A DNA stretch of 64,000 nucleotides from JAUMBM01 sp964645715 (lineage in GTDB: Bacteria > Bacteroidota > Bacteroidia > Chitinophagales > Saprospiraceae). Position 1 is the first letter of the stretch. Every line of letters begins with the position of its first letter. Both the position numbers and the translations under genes were made by a program. The notes beneath the pieces are model-generated. The model worked only from the letters and a program-made list of their open reading frames with translations. It was not told where the DNA came from and did not search any database. The stretch covers positions 1 through 64,000 of the forward strand of contig CAZYAO010000018.1 of assembly GCA_964645715.1 (NCBI GenBank). The letters are read 5' to 3'. This document shows, piece after piece, positions 1 through 10,172 of this stretch.

Positions 1-95
1 CGGGTACTGGTTCAACCAAGGTAGCTTTTCACCAAAATTGGCGAAGAACCAGTATGGTCCTAAATATACAATATGCGCATAGCAATTTATCCACA

Positions 96-1661
96 TTACC
101 TACCGAAGATGTCAGTATAGGTCGATTCAATTCGTTTTACTTCCGTCTCTGTGAGCATGCTGAATTCTTTTTCCCTGGCTCTTTGGGATAATACACCTTG
201 GTTTTGCGCTAAATATCTCACCAATGCCGAAATCAATTTATCCGGCATTTCAAATTCCTCGTCCATGCAGGCTTTAAAGGCATCATAATTTGCCAGATAA
301 TTTATTTCCTGAGGAATGATGTTCTTGATGGTGTCTTCTACGCAGTCAAACAAGAACTCGGCCTGTTTGGTCGCATCAAAAAATCGATAATAGTCCTTGG
401 TTTCGTTGGTCACTTCCACATTGTGATCCTTAGTTTCAATCCATTCAATGAGATCCAAAAGTGGTTTGGAATGTGATTCTAAAACTAGTTGGTAGTCATT
501 GATATGGTCAAGAATGGAAGATGAAACAGGGAAAATTATTCCCTGGTCGGCAAATTGTTTTTTTGCCAGTATATGGTGAATCAAATACCGGTGTATCCTT
601 CCATTACCATCTTCAAAAGGATGAATAAACACAAAGCCAAATGCAATGATTGCCGCCGCCAATACAGCATGGATGTCATCTTTGATGAGCATCTGATTCA
701 CTTCAATCAAACCGTCTACAAGGTCATCCAGGTCATCGGGTTTTGCCGAGATATGAGCAGGGACAGGCTCCCCGGACAATCGATCATGCTCACCAACAAA
801 TCCACCTTTTGTCCTGAATCCCATTTGAACAAATCGTGTGTTTTCAATCACCAACTGCTGCAGGCGTATCAGTTCTTCTTTGCTCAGGTCGTTTAAACCT
901 GCCTGACCTATGGCTGAACCCCACCTGGCGGCTCGTTTGCTCTTTGGGCTCTCCCCTTCGATGGTAAATGAGGCTTTTGAATCTTTTAAAAGCAAAAATG
1001 CTGATGCTCTTTGTATGATGTCTTTTCTTATCCCGGCGAGCTGCTTTCTGCTCTCCTCCACATAGCTCTTCGAAAGATACTGTTCGATTTTTTCCGTTTT
1101 TCTGATTAGCGCACAGAATCTATTTGTACCGGGTAAATTATTCAGTACCAAATGACGTGGCGATTTAATGCCCGCAACAGCAAATTGTAATTTGGTGTCA
1201 ACCACAGGGATGTAGCTTTTTTTGGTGATGTCACTTTTACCAACAATCGGCCTTCCTGATACCCATTCTATAAGAAACCAAATCCTCCTGGAATACTGGC
1301 CCAATGGTGCTATGTTGACCAACGCTAATAGCTCCTCACTACTCAATTTTTCCTGCAATTTGGCAAACACCAAAAGATTTACGCCTTCGTATTTCAGCGC
1401 AAATACCAAGTGATTGTATAATGCTTCAATTTTGGAGATGTTTCCATTGTCTTGCGGCAAATAAGCAGCAGAGAATATCAGCCACGATTCATTTTTTACA
1501 CTTCGATACTTCTCCGAAACCATGGCTTTTACCGCTGGTAATGGAATTTGTAGTTTCAATTTTTCAATAATGGCTGCGTATCCCACTATCCATCCCGGAC
1601 AAGGTTTTGCTTTCCCTTGAAAAATAGGCGCATTGTATGAAAAATAGGCGCTTTTTTCCAT
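96..1661 (-). CDS. Fic family protein (probable AMPylating enzyme)
   Basis: The 521-aa product carries the Fic signature HPFEDGNGRIHR at residues 347-358, including the catalytic His347 and the phosphate-binding GNGR loop. Upstream, SFTIEG at residues 231-236 fits the [S/T]xxxE[G/N] inhibitory helix that blocks ATP in class II Fic proteins, so the enzyme is probably self-inhibited. Fic enzymes of this kind usually transfer AMP from ATP to a protein hydroxyl; the target cannot be read from sequence. The first 200 residues are a separate domain I do not recognise, and the C-terminal part may be a winged-helix segment. There is no antitoxin-like neighbour within view, consistent with an intramolecular inhibitor. 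The gene is visibly more AT-rich than the rest of the window, suggesting transfer. The DNA word GCGCCTATTTT occurs twice in the first codons and once upstream, so the start could lie further downstream. Confidence 0.9.
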   Translation of the reverse strand: MEKSAYFSYNAPIFQGKAKPCPGWIVGYAAIIEKLKLQIPLPAVKAMVSEKYRSVKNESWLIFSAAYLPQDNGNISKIEALYNHLVFALKYEGVNLLVFAKLQEKLSSEELLALVNIAPLGQYSRRIWFLIEWVSGRPIVGKSDITKKSYIPVVDTKLQFAVAGIKSPRHLVLNNLPGTNRFCALIRKTEKIEQYLSKSYVEESRKQLAGIRKDIIQRASAFLLLKDSKASFTIEGESPKSKRAARWGSAIGQAGLNDLSKEELIRLQQLVIENTRFVQMGFRTKGGFVGEHDRLSGEPVPAHISAKPDDLDDLVDGLIEVNQMLIKDDIHAVLAAAIIAFGFVFIHPFEDGNGRIHRYLIHHILAKKQFADQGIIFPVSSSILDHINDYQLVLESHSKPLLDLIEWIETKDHNVEVTNETKDYYRFFDATKQAEFLFDCVEDTIKNIIPQEINYLANYDAFKACMDEEFEMPDKLISALVRYLAQNQGVLSQRAREKEFSMLTETEVKRIESTYTDIFGR

Positions 1662-1723
1662 TTTTAGTTATTTGTGAGTGTAATATAGGTTTTTTTGGTG
1701 GTAAAAAAAGTAAAATAGGCGCC
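1621..1723 (-). promoter_or_regulatory. Three direct copies of GCGCCTATTTT at the fic start
   Basis: On the minus strand the 11-mer GCGCCTATTTT occurs at 1712-1722, 1641-1651 and 1621-1631. The last two are 20 bp apart, about two helical turns, and lie inside the first 14 codons of the annotated fic gene. Repeats around a start codon suggest an autoregulatory operator or a mis-called start; which of these is not known. Confidence 0.35.
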
Positions 1724-1993
1724 AATTGTGGATTGGTGTTAAAAATGAGCGGCCTTGTGGGTGTTTCGGTGATACTGCCCCACCTGATTTTGGTTAAGAT
1801 TAAGGGGCCAGGCCCCTGCAGGATTCCTGGCTGCAGTTCTATGAAATTAAGGGGCCACGCCCCTGCAGGACTGCAACCCCTTTTGGACAGATCTAACCAA
1901 AGTTAAAGAAAAGAATATCAAGTTATCTTTTCTTAAGGTGCTATTCAAATTTTGTCGACCACCTCAGTAAGGTTGAAAAGACGAAAATTCGCA
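1662..1993. other. Intergenic, fic upstream region and efflux operon tail
   Basis: No gene is supported here. The stretch holds the upstream region of fic, and two direct copies of a 25-bp unit, attaaggggcc(a)ggcccctgcagga-like, at about 1799-1823 and 1846-1870. Each copy contains the short palindrome GGGGCNNNGCCCC (1804-1816 and 1851-1863). Confidence 0.6.
1799..1870. repeat. Paired GGGGCNNNGCCCC palindromic repeats
   Basis: Two copies of a unit beginning ATTAAGGGGCC and ending GCCCCTGCAGGA, 47 bp apart. Related palindromes occur at 17869-17879 (GGGC-tac-GCCC) and 18168-18180 (GGGGC-gta-GCCCC), again only between genes, so this may be a dispersed genomic repeat. Confidence 0.5.
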
Positions 1994-3346
1994 CTAGCGA
2001 TTTTCGCTAAAGCGGCGCACATTGCCGGAAACGTACAGGCGTTCAATCTGCTTCTGAACAAGCGCTGCCTCCTGCCGGAGCAGCTTGTTTTTTTCTTGCT
2101 GCAAATCGAGCTCCTGGTTGTTGAGGTCGTAGGCATTGAGCTGCCCCTGCGCAAAACGCGCTTGGTAAAGGGCTGCATTTTCTTCGAGCAGCTGCACATT
2201 GGCAGCAGTGATCTCAAGTTGCTCGCGCTGAAAGCGTATATCGGCTTCCGCCAGCAGCTGGTCTTTCTGGAGCTGGTTGTCGAGTTGCCTGCGGTCGTGA
2301 CCCACAATAGCAAGCTGTGTGTGCAGCTGTGAGCGCCTGTAGGTCTTGCTTTCCCCCAGCAATAGGGGCCATTTGACGGCCAGCCCGACATAGCTGTTGC
2401 CAAACCAGCTGTTGGCTGCAAAAGGGTTAAACTGGTTGCTAAATTGGTTGGCACCCAGAAAAGCCTGCGCACTAAGGCTGGGCAGGTAGCTGGCTGCTTC
2501 GGTCTGCAGCTGCTGTTGCAACAGGGATTCTCGGGCAGCGAGCTGCTGGTATTGGGCAATGGCCGATGGGTCGGCCTGCGCATCAGCATAGCCGTCGATC
2601 GCCTCGGTGAGGGCACGGTAATCGAAGGTGGCTTCGAGCAGCACTTCGAGCTCGTAGGTAGTCAGAAAACTGAGGAAAATTTTTTCTTTGACAAGCTCCG
2701 CCATGCTGCTGCGAAGGTTCAACAGTGCCTGGTTGTGGTTGAGGCTGGCCTTGTTGAGGTCCGTCTTGAGCAGGCGTCCCTCGTCGTAGCGACTGCGCAT
2801 CATGTCGAGCGTACGCCACGTCCTGAGCGTGTCTATCAGCACGCCGGCATATTGGTTTTCGAGCGACAGCAGGCGGCCAAAGGATTTCAGTACTTCGTGC
2901 GTAAGCTCGTCTTTGACCAGCTGCAAATCGGCCTGGCGAAGGGTTTCGTTGATTTTGCTCTCGGCAATCCGGTTGCGCAAGCCCAGATCAATCAGCGGCT
3001 TGGAGAAGGAAAGACCCGCATTTTGCTGCCAGGGAGTACCAAACTGAATGGCCCGCGTTTCATCGGTGGGCTGTGGACCAAACTGGCCGACAGGCACTAT
3101 CTGACTGGGGATGATGGGATTGTAGCGCAGCTCATAGGCAGCCGACAGCTGCGGCTGGTAGCGACTTTCGGCCTGCAGGCGCTGCAGGTTGGCCAGCACA
3201 AGCTCCGTATTGGCCGATTGTATGTTGGCCCTATTGGCCATGGCTTTGTCCAGACAGTCGGCCAGGGTAATCACAGTGGCCTGTGTGCTTGCTTGGAAGC
3301 TGATCAACAGCAGTATATATAAAAAAATATTTTTCATGCGCAACAT
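1994..3346 (-). CDS. TolC family outer membrane efflux protein
   Basis: This 450-aa protein has an N-terminal signal peptide (hydrophobic run ILLLISFQ, probable cleavage after the Ala-rich stretch near residue 23) and begins its mature part with TLADCLDKAMANRANIQ, typical of the OEP/TolC family. Two long alpha-helical, Gln/Leu/Ala-rich halves repeat the TolC pattern. TolC proteins form the outer-membrane and periplasmic tunnel of tripartite exporters. It is the last gene of a four-gene minus-strand operon after the ATPase, the HlyD-like adaptor and the permease; the permease stop is only 6 bp upstream. Methionine at position 4 is an alternative start. The substrate is not evident. Confidence 0.88.
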   Translation of the reverse strand: MLRMKNIFLYILLLISFQASTQATVITLADCLDKAMANRANIQSANTELVLANLQRLQAESRYQPQLSAAYELRYNPIIPSQIVPVGQFGPQPTDETRAIQFGTPWQQNAGLSFSKPLIDLGLRNRIAESKINETLRQADLQLVKDELTHEVLKSFGRLLSLENQYAGVLIDTLRTWRTLDMMRSRYDEGRLLKTDLNKASLNHNQALLNLRSSMAELVKEKIFLSFLTTYELEVLLEATFDYRALTEAIDGYADAQADPSAIAQYQQLAARESLLQQQLQTEAASYLPSLSAQAFLGANQFSNQFNPFAANSWFGNSYVGLAVKWPLLLGESKTYRRSQLHTQLAIVGHDRRQLDNQLQKDQLLAEADIRFQREQLEITAANVQLLEENAALYQARFAQGQLNAYDLNNQELDLQQEKNKLLRQEAALVQKQIERLYVSGNVRRFSENR

Positions 3347-3352
3347 ACGGTT

Positions 3353-4492
3353 TTAGCCCCTGAATACAGAAGCGGGTTCTACACCATTGATCTTTTTGAT
3401 GGCAAACAATGAGCCGCCCACAGAGATGAAGGCGGTAATGACAAACAGCCCCAACAGCTCCATGGCCGAATACTCAAACACCAGGCCCGCGCCCGCCACA
3501 CCTTTTTTAAAACCCTGCAGCAGCAGCAGCGCCAGGGCGTAGCCGGTGAGGGCAAAAAGGAAGGCCTGGGTGAGGATGAGGTTGCGCACATAGCCGTCGG
3601 TGGCACCGATGGCCTTGAGCGTGCCGTAGTCCTTAACGCGGTCCAGTGCCGCCGAGTAGAGGGTGAGGCCGATGATGAAAAAGCCGCTGATGATGGCAAA
3701 AACAACCAGCGAGCCTACGCTGGTGCCTATGTTGGAGGTGATGGTGATGTAGCGGATGGTAGTCTGCTTGAGCTGCTCGGCATTCCAGGCTTTGACACCG
3801 TAAATGGTACCGTTGATGTTGGCAACAACCTGCTCAATGCTGTAGCCGGGCTTTACCTGTACAGCAACGGCGCTGACCTTATCCTCAGGGAAATTGCTGT
3901 AATAGCGCGCTTTGCTAAGGGTGGTGTAAAAAAAAGAACCGGCAAAGCCGCGGGCATTTTTGGTCTGCAGCCTGATGAATGCCTCTTTGCCGTTGATCTC
4001 TACGCGGCGGCCGAGCGCAACAGAATTGTTGAAGTTGGCTTCGTCGAAAAATTCGGCAGAGACAGCGGCATCTTCCGTGAGGTTCATGAGCTCCCCTTCC
4101 TGGATGCGATCGGGGCGGGGGCCACCGACAAACAGCGGGGCTTCGCTGCCGATGAGCAGCACCGGAGCCGACTTGCCGTCGGCAAACTTGACGCTGCCGC
4201 TGCTGACAACCAGGGCGAAGGTATTGGCAACACCTTCGATGGAGCGCAGCTCGCGTACGAGGCGGGCATCGAGCTTCGACAGCTCATTGGCGTTTTGGGT
4301 GATGTTGTCGACCACCCATAGCTGGCCAATGTCCTGGCGGGAGTTGTCGACCAGCCCACCCATAAGTCCGGTCAGGAAACCCAGGATGCCCAGCTGCTGA
4401 CCGATGAGGAAAATGCTGATGACAATGCCAATAATGATGCCGATGCTCTTGGCCTTGTCATACCGCATAAATTTGATGGCAGTTCCTATCAT
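3353..4492 (-). CDS. ABC transporter permease, FtsX-like (MacB/DevC type)
   Basis: The 379-aa protein has one transmembrane segment near residues 15-40, a periplasmic domain of about 220 residues, and three transmembrane segments at the C-terminus, the layout of FtsX/MacB/DevC permeases. The cytoplasmic motif VKDYGTLKAIGAT preceding a hydrophobic helix is characteristic of the FtsX domain, and the ending NGVEPASVFRG is typical of the family. It sits between the adaptor (9 bp upstream) and the TolC-like gene, so it should form the inner-membrane part of a DevBCA-like or MacAB-like exporter, coupling ATP hydrolysis to extrusion of a periplasmic or inner-membrane substrate. The gene order resembles the cyanobacterial glycolipid exporter DevBCA, but similarity in substrate cannot be inferred. 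Confidence 0.88.
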   Translation of the reverse strand: MIGTAIKFMRYDKAKSIGIIIGIVISIFLIGQQLGILGFLTGLMGGLVDNSRQDIGQLWVVDNITQNANELSKLDARLVRELRSIEGVANTFALVVSSGSVKFADGKSAPVLLIGSEAPLFVGGPRPDRIQEGELMNLTEDAAVSAEFFDEANFNNSVALGRRVEINGKEAFIRLQTKNARGFAGSFFYTTLSKARYYSNFPEDKVSAVAVQVKPGYSIEQVVANINGTIYGVKAWNAEQLKQTTIRYITITSNIGTSVGSLVVFAIISGFFIIGLTLYSAALDRVKDYGTLKAIGATDGYVRNLILTQAFLFALTGYALALLLLQGFKKGVAGAGLVFEYSAMELLGLFVITAFISVGGSLFAIKKINGVEPASVFRG

Positions 4493-4501
4493 GGTGGCAA
4501 C

Positions 4502-5440
4502 CTATAGTTTAATGACGCACTCGACCTTAGCATTGATGATAAGCCCCTGCTGGGTCTTCAGGCCTATGCGCACCTCGCGCACCCGCCGGTCCTCCTGGTC
4601 GCTGGCATTTTCTGAAAAAAGGGACTTTTTCTTGAGGTAGGGAGCCAGGCGGGTGATGGTGCCGGTGGCGATGATTTGGTCGGTGCCGGTGTAGCGAATC
4701 TCTACCTGCTGACCGAGCTGCAGGCGGTCGGCAAAGAGCTCATCGACTTCGGCCCGCACAACATTGGGGCCTTGCGGGGCTACTTCTGCATAGCTTGCAT
4801 ACTGACTGAGAGCCGCCCCGGGGCTGGCCTTCATGTCGAGGATGATGCCGGCAAAAGGCGCGCGCAGCTGCTTGCGCGCACGCTCCGCCTCGGCCCGCAG
4901 CAACAGCTGCCGGGTCTCTGCGAGTCTGCTCTGCGCCAGGCGCACGGAGGTCTGCAGCCGCTCAACAGCCACCTCCAGCATGCCTACTTCTGTCTGCAGG
5001 TCGTCGACCGACTGGGCTGTTTCGGCTCCTTTGTCCAGCAGGCGCTGGCCGGAGGCCAGCAGCCGGGTCTTGTTGCGCAGCTTGACTTCCGTCTCGCGCA
5101 GGCTTGCCTGCTCGATGGCTACCTGCGTCTGCTGTGTTGCCAGCTGGGCATTGAGCTCGGCAATGCGCAGCCGCTCGAGCTCGTCGTCGAGCTGCACGAG
5201 CAGCTCGTTGGCCCGCATGCTGTCACCATCCTGCCGGAAAACTTTTTCCACCAACCCGCCGGAGGCTGCTGCCAGCGTAGCCAGCTCCCCCTCGGGTTCA
5301 ATTTTGCCGGTGGCAATAATTTCCGCCACTGCTGCATCGGCAGGATTGACGGTGAGGCTGGCAGCCTGCTCGGGCGCTTCCTCCTGGCCGCAGCTGTACA
5401 GCGATGCCAACAACAGGGCGGGAATCAATATTTTTCTCAT
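4502..5440 (-). CDS. Periplasmic adaptor (HlyD/MacA-like lipoprotein)
   Basis: This 312-aa protein starts with a lipoprotein signal (LLLASLYSC, Cys17 the likely lipidated residue). It continues with the two-half lipoyl/barrel-sandwich pattern of membrane fusion proteins (ATGKIEPEGELATLAAASGG near the start, APFAGIILDMKASPGAAL after the hairpin), separated by a long Leu/Gln/Glu-rich coiled-coil hairpin at roughly residues 95-195. Such adaptors connect the inner-membrane permease with the TolC tunnel. It lies 28 bp after the ATPase gene and 9 bp before the permease gene. Its role in the exporter is firmly supported by context; the cargo is unknown. Confidence 0.88.
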   Translation of the reverse strand: MRKILIPALLLASLYSCGQEEAPEQAASLTVNPADAAVAEIIATGKIEPEGELATLAAASGGLVEKVFRQDGDSMRANELLVQLDDELERLRIAELNAQLATQQTQVAIEQASLRETEVKLRNKTRLLASGQRLLDKGAETAQSVDDLQTEVGMLEVAVERLQTSVRLAQSRLAETRQLLLRAEAERARKQLRAPFAGIILDMKASPGAALSQYASYAEVAPQGPNVVRAEVDELFADRLQLGQQVEIRYTGTDQIIATGTITRLAPYLKKKSLFSENASDQEDRRVREVRIGLKTQQGLIINAKVECVIKL

Positions 5441-5468
5441 GGCTTATGAATATTATGGCTGTACGGGA

Positions 5469-6167
5469 TTAATGGAGAAGTTCTTCTTCAAAAGGTGTCT
5501 CGGAGGCCTTGCCGTCGTTGACGTAGATGATGCGGTCGGCAAAGGGCTTGAGGCGGAGGTCGTGGGTTACGATGGCTACCGACTTGCCGGTGGTCGATAG
5601 CTGCTTGAGCTCTTGCATGACCATAGCGGCGCTTTTGATGTCGAGTGCAGCAGTTGGCTCGTCGCACAGGATGAGCGAGGGGTTGGTCACCAGCGCGCGT
5701 GCAATGGCTACCCGCTGTTGCTGGCCACCGCTGAGCATTTTGGGGAGGTTTTTCATGCGGTCGCTCATGTTGACTTTTGCCAGCGCCTGCTCGGCCCGCT
5801 CGCGGGCTTCTTTTTTACCCACACCCATGAGCAGCAAGGGCTGCATCACGTTTTCCAGCGCATTGAGCGGTGCTATCAGGTTGAAGCTCTGGAAAACAAA
5901 GCCAATGTTTTTGAGGCGTATGGCGGCCAGTGCCCGCTGCCCCAGACCGTTGATGAGGGTATTGGCCACATAAACCTCGCCTTGTGTGGGGAAGATGACG
6001 CAGCCAAGCAGGGACAGCAGGGTTGTCTTGCCCGATCCGGAGGGGCCGATGATGAGCGTGAGCTCGTTGCGCCGGAAGTCAAAAGTAGTGGGCTGCAGCG
6101 CCGTGATGACGGTATCGCCTGTTTTGTATTCCTTACTGGCATTTTTTACGCTGGCAACAATGTCCAT
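5469..6167 (-). CDS. ABC transporter ATP-binding protein (LolD/MacB/DevA type)
   Basis: The 232-aa ATPase has Walker A GPSGSGKT at residues 41-48, a Q-loop glutamine at 93, the signature LSGGQ at 145-149 and Walker B LILCDEP ending at residue 171, with the H-loop in IVTHD. Length and sequence match the small stand-alone ATPases that energise FtsX-like permeases. It is the first gene of the four-gene exporter operon. Two matches to the reverse of TAnnTTTG (6214-6221 and 6225-6232) lie 47-65 bp upstream of the start codon and could be the promoter -7 element, though no convincing -33 element was seen. Confidence 0.92.
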   Translation of the reverse strand: MDIVASVKNASKEYKTGDTVITALQPTTFDFRRNELTLIIGPSGSGKTTLLSLLGCVIFPTQGEVYVANTLINGLGQRALAAIRLKNIGFVFQSFNLIAPLNALENVMQPLLLMGVGKKEARERAEQALAKVNMSDRMKNLPKMLSGGQQQRVAIARALVTNPSLILCDEPTAALDIKSAAMVMQELKQLSTTGKSVAIVTHDLRLKPFADRIIYVNDGKASETPFEEELLH

Positions 6168-6396
6168 GGCGGTCGTTTTCTTTTCAAAAATTGGCTGGCT
6201 GTGCAGGTAAATTCAAACGTATGACAAAGCTAGCAGCTATTGATTAAATGATTGTCTTGTATTTGTCTTCAAACCTGCACAAATTTTTGCGTTTTGTGTC
6301 GGCTTTTTGGCTGCTCAGGGGTTATACCTTGGTGTCGCCAACAGGCGTCGCTTTCACATGGCTTTTACCCATTTTTTCACCAAAGACGGAAATCGT

Positions 6397-9300
6397 ATGA
6401 AAAAATTTCGACAATCCCGGATGCTGCAGACCATTGCCCTGCTGGCCGGTTTTTTTCTGTGGCTTGCCAACTCCGGCAATCCCCCCAACGGACGCACAGG
6501 TGCACCGTTTGATGGTTCCTGCAACAATTGTCATTCGGGCGGCGGCACCCTCAACGGTACGGTTGAGGTGACGGGCCTGCCTGCAGAAATTGAACCGTCG
6601 ACGACCTACCCGCTGACCATCACCATGACCCCTACCGGTGGTAACCCGATCAGGGCTGGCTATCAGCTGGTCGTGGTCGATGGCAACAACGCCAATGCGG
6701 GCGACTTGGCTACTATAAACAGTCAAAGTGGCGTTGAGTTCTCCGGTGGCCGGGAATATATTGAACAAAGGTCCCCAAAAACGTTTACAGGCGGGGCGCC
6801 GGTGTCCTGGAGCTTCAACTGGACTTCGCCGGCTACCGCCAATGGCAATACGATTAAGTTTTATTACACGGGCAATTTTGCCAACGGGAACGGGGGCACA
6901 TCGGGGGACATTGCCTACGAGTTCCTGCAGACGGTTCCTTTTGCAAGCCAGGCACCGGTCACAGCCTCCATCAGTGAGGTGGACAATGTATCCTGTAATG
7001 GGGGCAATGATGGCAGTGCTACTGTCGTAGCTGCCGGGGGTAACCCTCCTTATACCTACTTGTGGTCCAATGGGCAGACGACGGCTACTGCCGTCAATCT
7101 CGCGGCAGGCAATTACTCGGTTACGGTCACCGGCGCCGGGGGCTCTGGTTCGGCAGTAGCCGCGGCTACCGTCACGCAGCCTTCGGCCATCAGTGTGACG
7201 ACCAATGTGTCGGGTGTGCTGAGCTGTACCAATGTGCAGGTGACGGCTACCGCTGCTGCCAGCGGGGGCAGCGGAGGCTATAGTTATGTATGGTCGGATA
7301 ACCAGACGGGTAGCAGTGTGCAGTTTTCTCAGCCGGGGACTTACACAGTGACGGTTACGGATGTGAACAATTGCAGCCGAACGGCCAGTGTGCAGGTCAA
7401 TGAAAATATTGCACCTCCGGTGGCGGTTGCCGCACCTTCAGCGGTTATCAGCTGCGGACAGCCAACGGCTGTGCTCAGTGGTGCCGGTTCTTCCTCAGGC
7501 CTGGGCATTACGTACCTGTGGACGGCTTCCAACGGGGGCAATATTGTAGCGGGCGCCACTACCCTGACGCCGACGGTCAATGCGGCGGGTACGTATACGC
7601 TGCAGGTGCTCAACAGCGCAAATGGTTGTGTGGCTACGGCTTCGACGGTCGTAAGCAGTCAGGTGCAGTTGCCTTCTGTATCTGTGACGCCTGCGCAACT
7701 TAGCTGTGCCAATCCTGCTGCCGCCCTGCAGGCAGCTACCAATGCTTCGGCGGCGGCTTTCAGCTGGTCAGGACCCAATGGGTTCAGCTCCGACTTGCCC
7801 AGTCCGACGGTCAGCAGTCCCGGTACCTACAGCCTGACGGTCACCAATACGGATAATGGGTGTGCCAATACGGCAACGGTGGTTGTTACGGCCGACTTTA
7901 GTCTGCCGACCATCAGCCTTGGGTCGGCTGTCCTGACCTGCGTGGATACTGTGGTACAATTGCAGTCGGTGACCAACGCAGGCAGTGCTGCGTATAGCTG
8001 GTCGGGACCGGGTGGGTTTTCGGCTCAGGTGGCGGCACCTTTTGTGTCAGTACCCGGTGCTTACCAACTTACGGTCACCAATACGGTCAACGGCTGTGCT
8101 GCCAGCACCACCCTGGTGGTGGAGCAGGATGTTGCTGCGCCGGAGGTGGTGATCGGACAGGCTGAGAACCTCACTTGCCTGCGCACCAGCGTGCAACTGA
8201 ATGCTACCGGCTCTTCGCAGGGGGCGGATTTTGGCTACAATTGGACAACCGTCGACGGCAATCTGCTCTCAGGAGCAGCCGGGCTCAGCCCGGTGGTCGA
8301 CGCAGCAGGTACGTATGTGCTGACGATTGTCGACAATGACAATGGCTGCTCGGCAGCGGCTTCGGTAACGGTGGTTGCTGTGCCGGCAGTGGTGATTGAC
8401 TCAGTGGTGGTAAGCCCGCTGTCCTGCTTTGGGGGACAGGATGGCCAGGCCACAGCAGTGGCTTCGGGGGGCAGTGCTTCGCTGAGCTATCTGTGGTCGG
8501 ATGGCCAGACGACGGCTACGGCCAGCGGACTGTCGGCCGGACAGTATCAGGTGCTTGTTGCAGACAGTGAGGGGTGTACCGATAGTCTGTCGGTGGTGGT
8601 CAGCCAGCCGGCGGCACTCAGCAGTAGTGTTGCTACCACGCCTGAAACGGCTGTAGGTGCCAACGATGCTACGGCTCTTGCTTCGGTCAGTGGGGGTACA
8701 CCCGGGTATAGCTACTTATGGAGTACTGGCGCTACTGCTGACAGCATCGGCGGACTAGCACCGGGGATTTATGGCCTTACCGTGACGGATGCCAATGGTT
8801 GTAGCAGCAGCAGCAGCTTTACCATCAATGCGCTCAACTGTACGCTCACCGCTGTCGCAAGTGCCACGCCTGCACTTTGCGCGGGGGCTGCCAACGGAAC
8901 TGCCAGTGCTGTCGTCAATGACAATGAGTTGTCTGTCAGTTATCTGTGGTCCAATGGGGCTACAACAGCCTCACTCTCGGGCTTATCGGCGGGCACTTAC
9001 ACGGTGACGGTCAGCGATGACAATAACTGCCAGGTGGTGGCTAGTGCTGAAGTGACAGAGCCATCGCCCCTGCTAATCAGCCTGACAAGTATACCTGCTT
9101 CCTGTCCGGAGCTTGCCGACGGGCAGGTGCTGGCCAGCGTAAGTGGCGGAACGCCTCCTTATTCGCTGAGCTGGCCCGGTGGGGGCAACGGGCAAGGCCT
9201 TGGGGTGGGCTCGTACGTACTCACACTTACAGATGCCAATGGTTGCGGAGCAGCAGATTCAGTAGTTGTCATTGCGCAGGATAACATAGCCCCGCAGATT

Positions 9301-10172
9301 GTCTGCCCGGCAGCCATCAGTGTCTGCGCAAGCGAGTCGGTGACCTATGCGGCACCGCAGGTTTCCGACAACTGCAGCCTGGCCGGGGCACAAGCCGTGC
9401 TGCTGTCGGGGCTGCCGTCGGGCAGCCTTTTCCCGGCAGGGGAAACAGTGCAGTTGTTTGAAATCACCGATGCCTCAGGCAATACAGCGCGCTGCTCCTT
9501 TGCTGTACGGGTCTCCCCGGCGATAGAGATTGTGGTCGTATCGGTGGCCAACGATGTCGACAGCAGTGGTACGGGCAGCATACAAATGCAGGTAAGTGGT
9601 GGACTGGGTGCGCTGCAGTACAGCTGGACGCGCGATGATCAACCCATAGCCAGCACAGAGGACGTCGCCAATTTGCTGCCGGGCACCTATGTGCTCACTG
9701 TAATTGACGAAAATGGCTGTAGCCAGCGCTCAGAGCCGGTGATCATTGACAATATTGTAGCCGTTGGCGAGCCGGCAGCCGGCACGTGGCTGCAGGTGCA
9801 TCCCAATCCGGCAGATCAGTATATCAGCCTGCAGGCAAAAGGTGCGGATATACGGGCCGTTTCGCTGCTCGACGGTACCGGCAGGCAGCTGCGAAGCTTG
9901 CTGCCGGAGGAATGGCAGGCACCGCTGCCGGTGGGGGCATTGTTGCCCGGGATGTATTTCCTTCGGGTGGTTGATGCGCAGCAGCGGGTGTTCTTTATTC
10001 GCTGGATAAANNNNNNNNNNNNNNNNNNNNNNNNNNNNNNNNNNNNNNNNNNNNNNNNNNNNNNNNNNNNNNNNNNNNNNNNNNNNNNNNNNNNNNNNNN
10101 NNNNNNNNNNATTTCCTTCGGGTGGTTGATGCGCAGCAGCGGGTGTTCTTTATTCGCTGGATAAAGAGTTAG
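6397..10172 (+). CDS. Choice-of-anchor/SprB-repeat T9SS surface protein
   Basis: The start at 6397 gives a clear signal peptide (basic start, hydrophobic LLAGFFLWLA). The mature N-terminus reads GAPFDGSCNNCHSG, with a CxxCH haem-type motif, and continues into a domain resembling choice-of-anchor V (about residues 30-190). The middle is a string of Ig-like/SprB-type repeats ending in patterns such as YLWSNGQTTATA and GTYTVTVSD, then a HYR-like segment (IVCPAAISVCASESV). The last 75 residues are a T9SS type A sorting domain (VHPNPADQ, then GMYFLRVV). It is therefore a large secreted or surface-attached, possibly adhesive protein. A 100-N run interrupts the last codons. Removing the Ns and one copy of the 55-bp flanking duplication restores a 1206-aa frame ending RWIKS at 10172. 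Confidence 0.85.
10011..10110. other. Assembly gap with duplicated 55-bp flanks
   Basis: The 100-N run is flanked by identical 55-bp sequences (9956-10010 and 10111-10165). Collapsing them leaves the overlying gene exactly in frame (3621 nt), so the gap is a scaffolding artefact, not missing sequence. Confidence 0.95.

Noticed and set aside
1637..1906. 89-codon plus-strand frame upstream of fic
   Set aside because: It covers repeats and promoter-like DNA, and its composition does not resemble protein.
2444..3322. Long open frame on the plus strand opposite the TolC-like gene
   Set aside because: It is a shadow of a well-supported gene; no family features, signal or promoter of its own.
9956..10165. 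Direct repeats flanking 100 N as attachment sites or insertion duplications
   Set aside because: Three unrelated gaps have flanks of exactly 55 bp, which is a k-mer assembly artefact.
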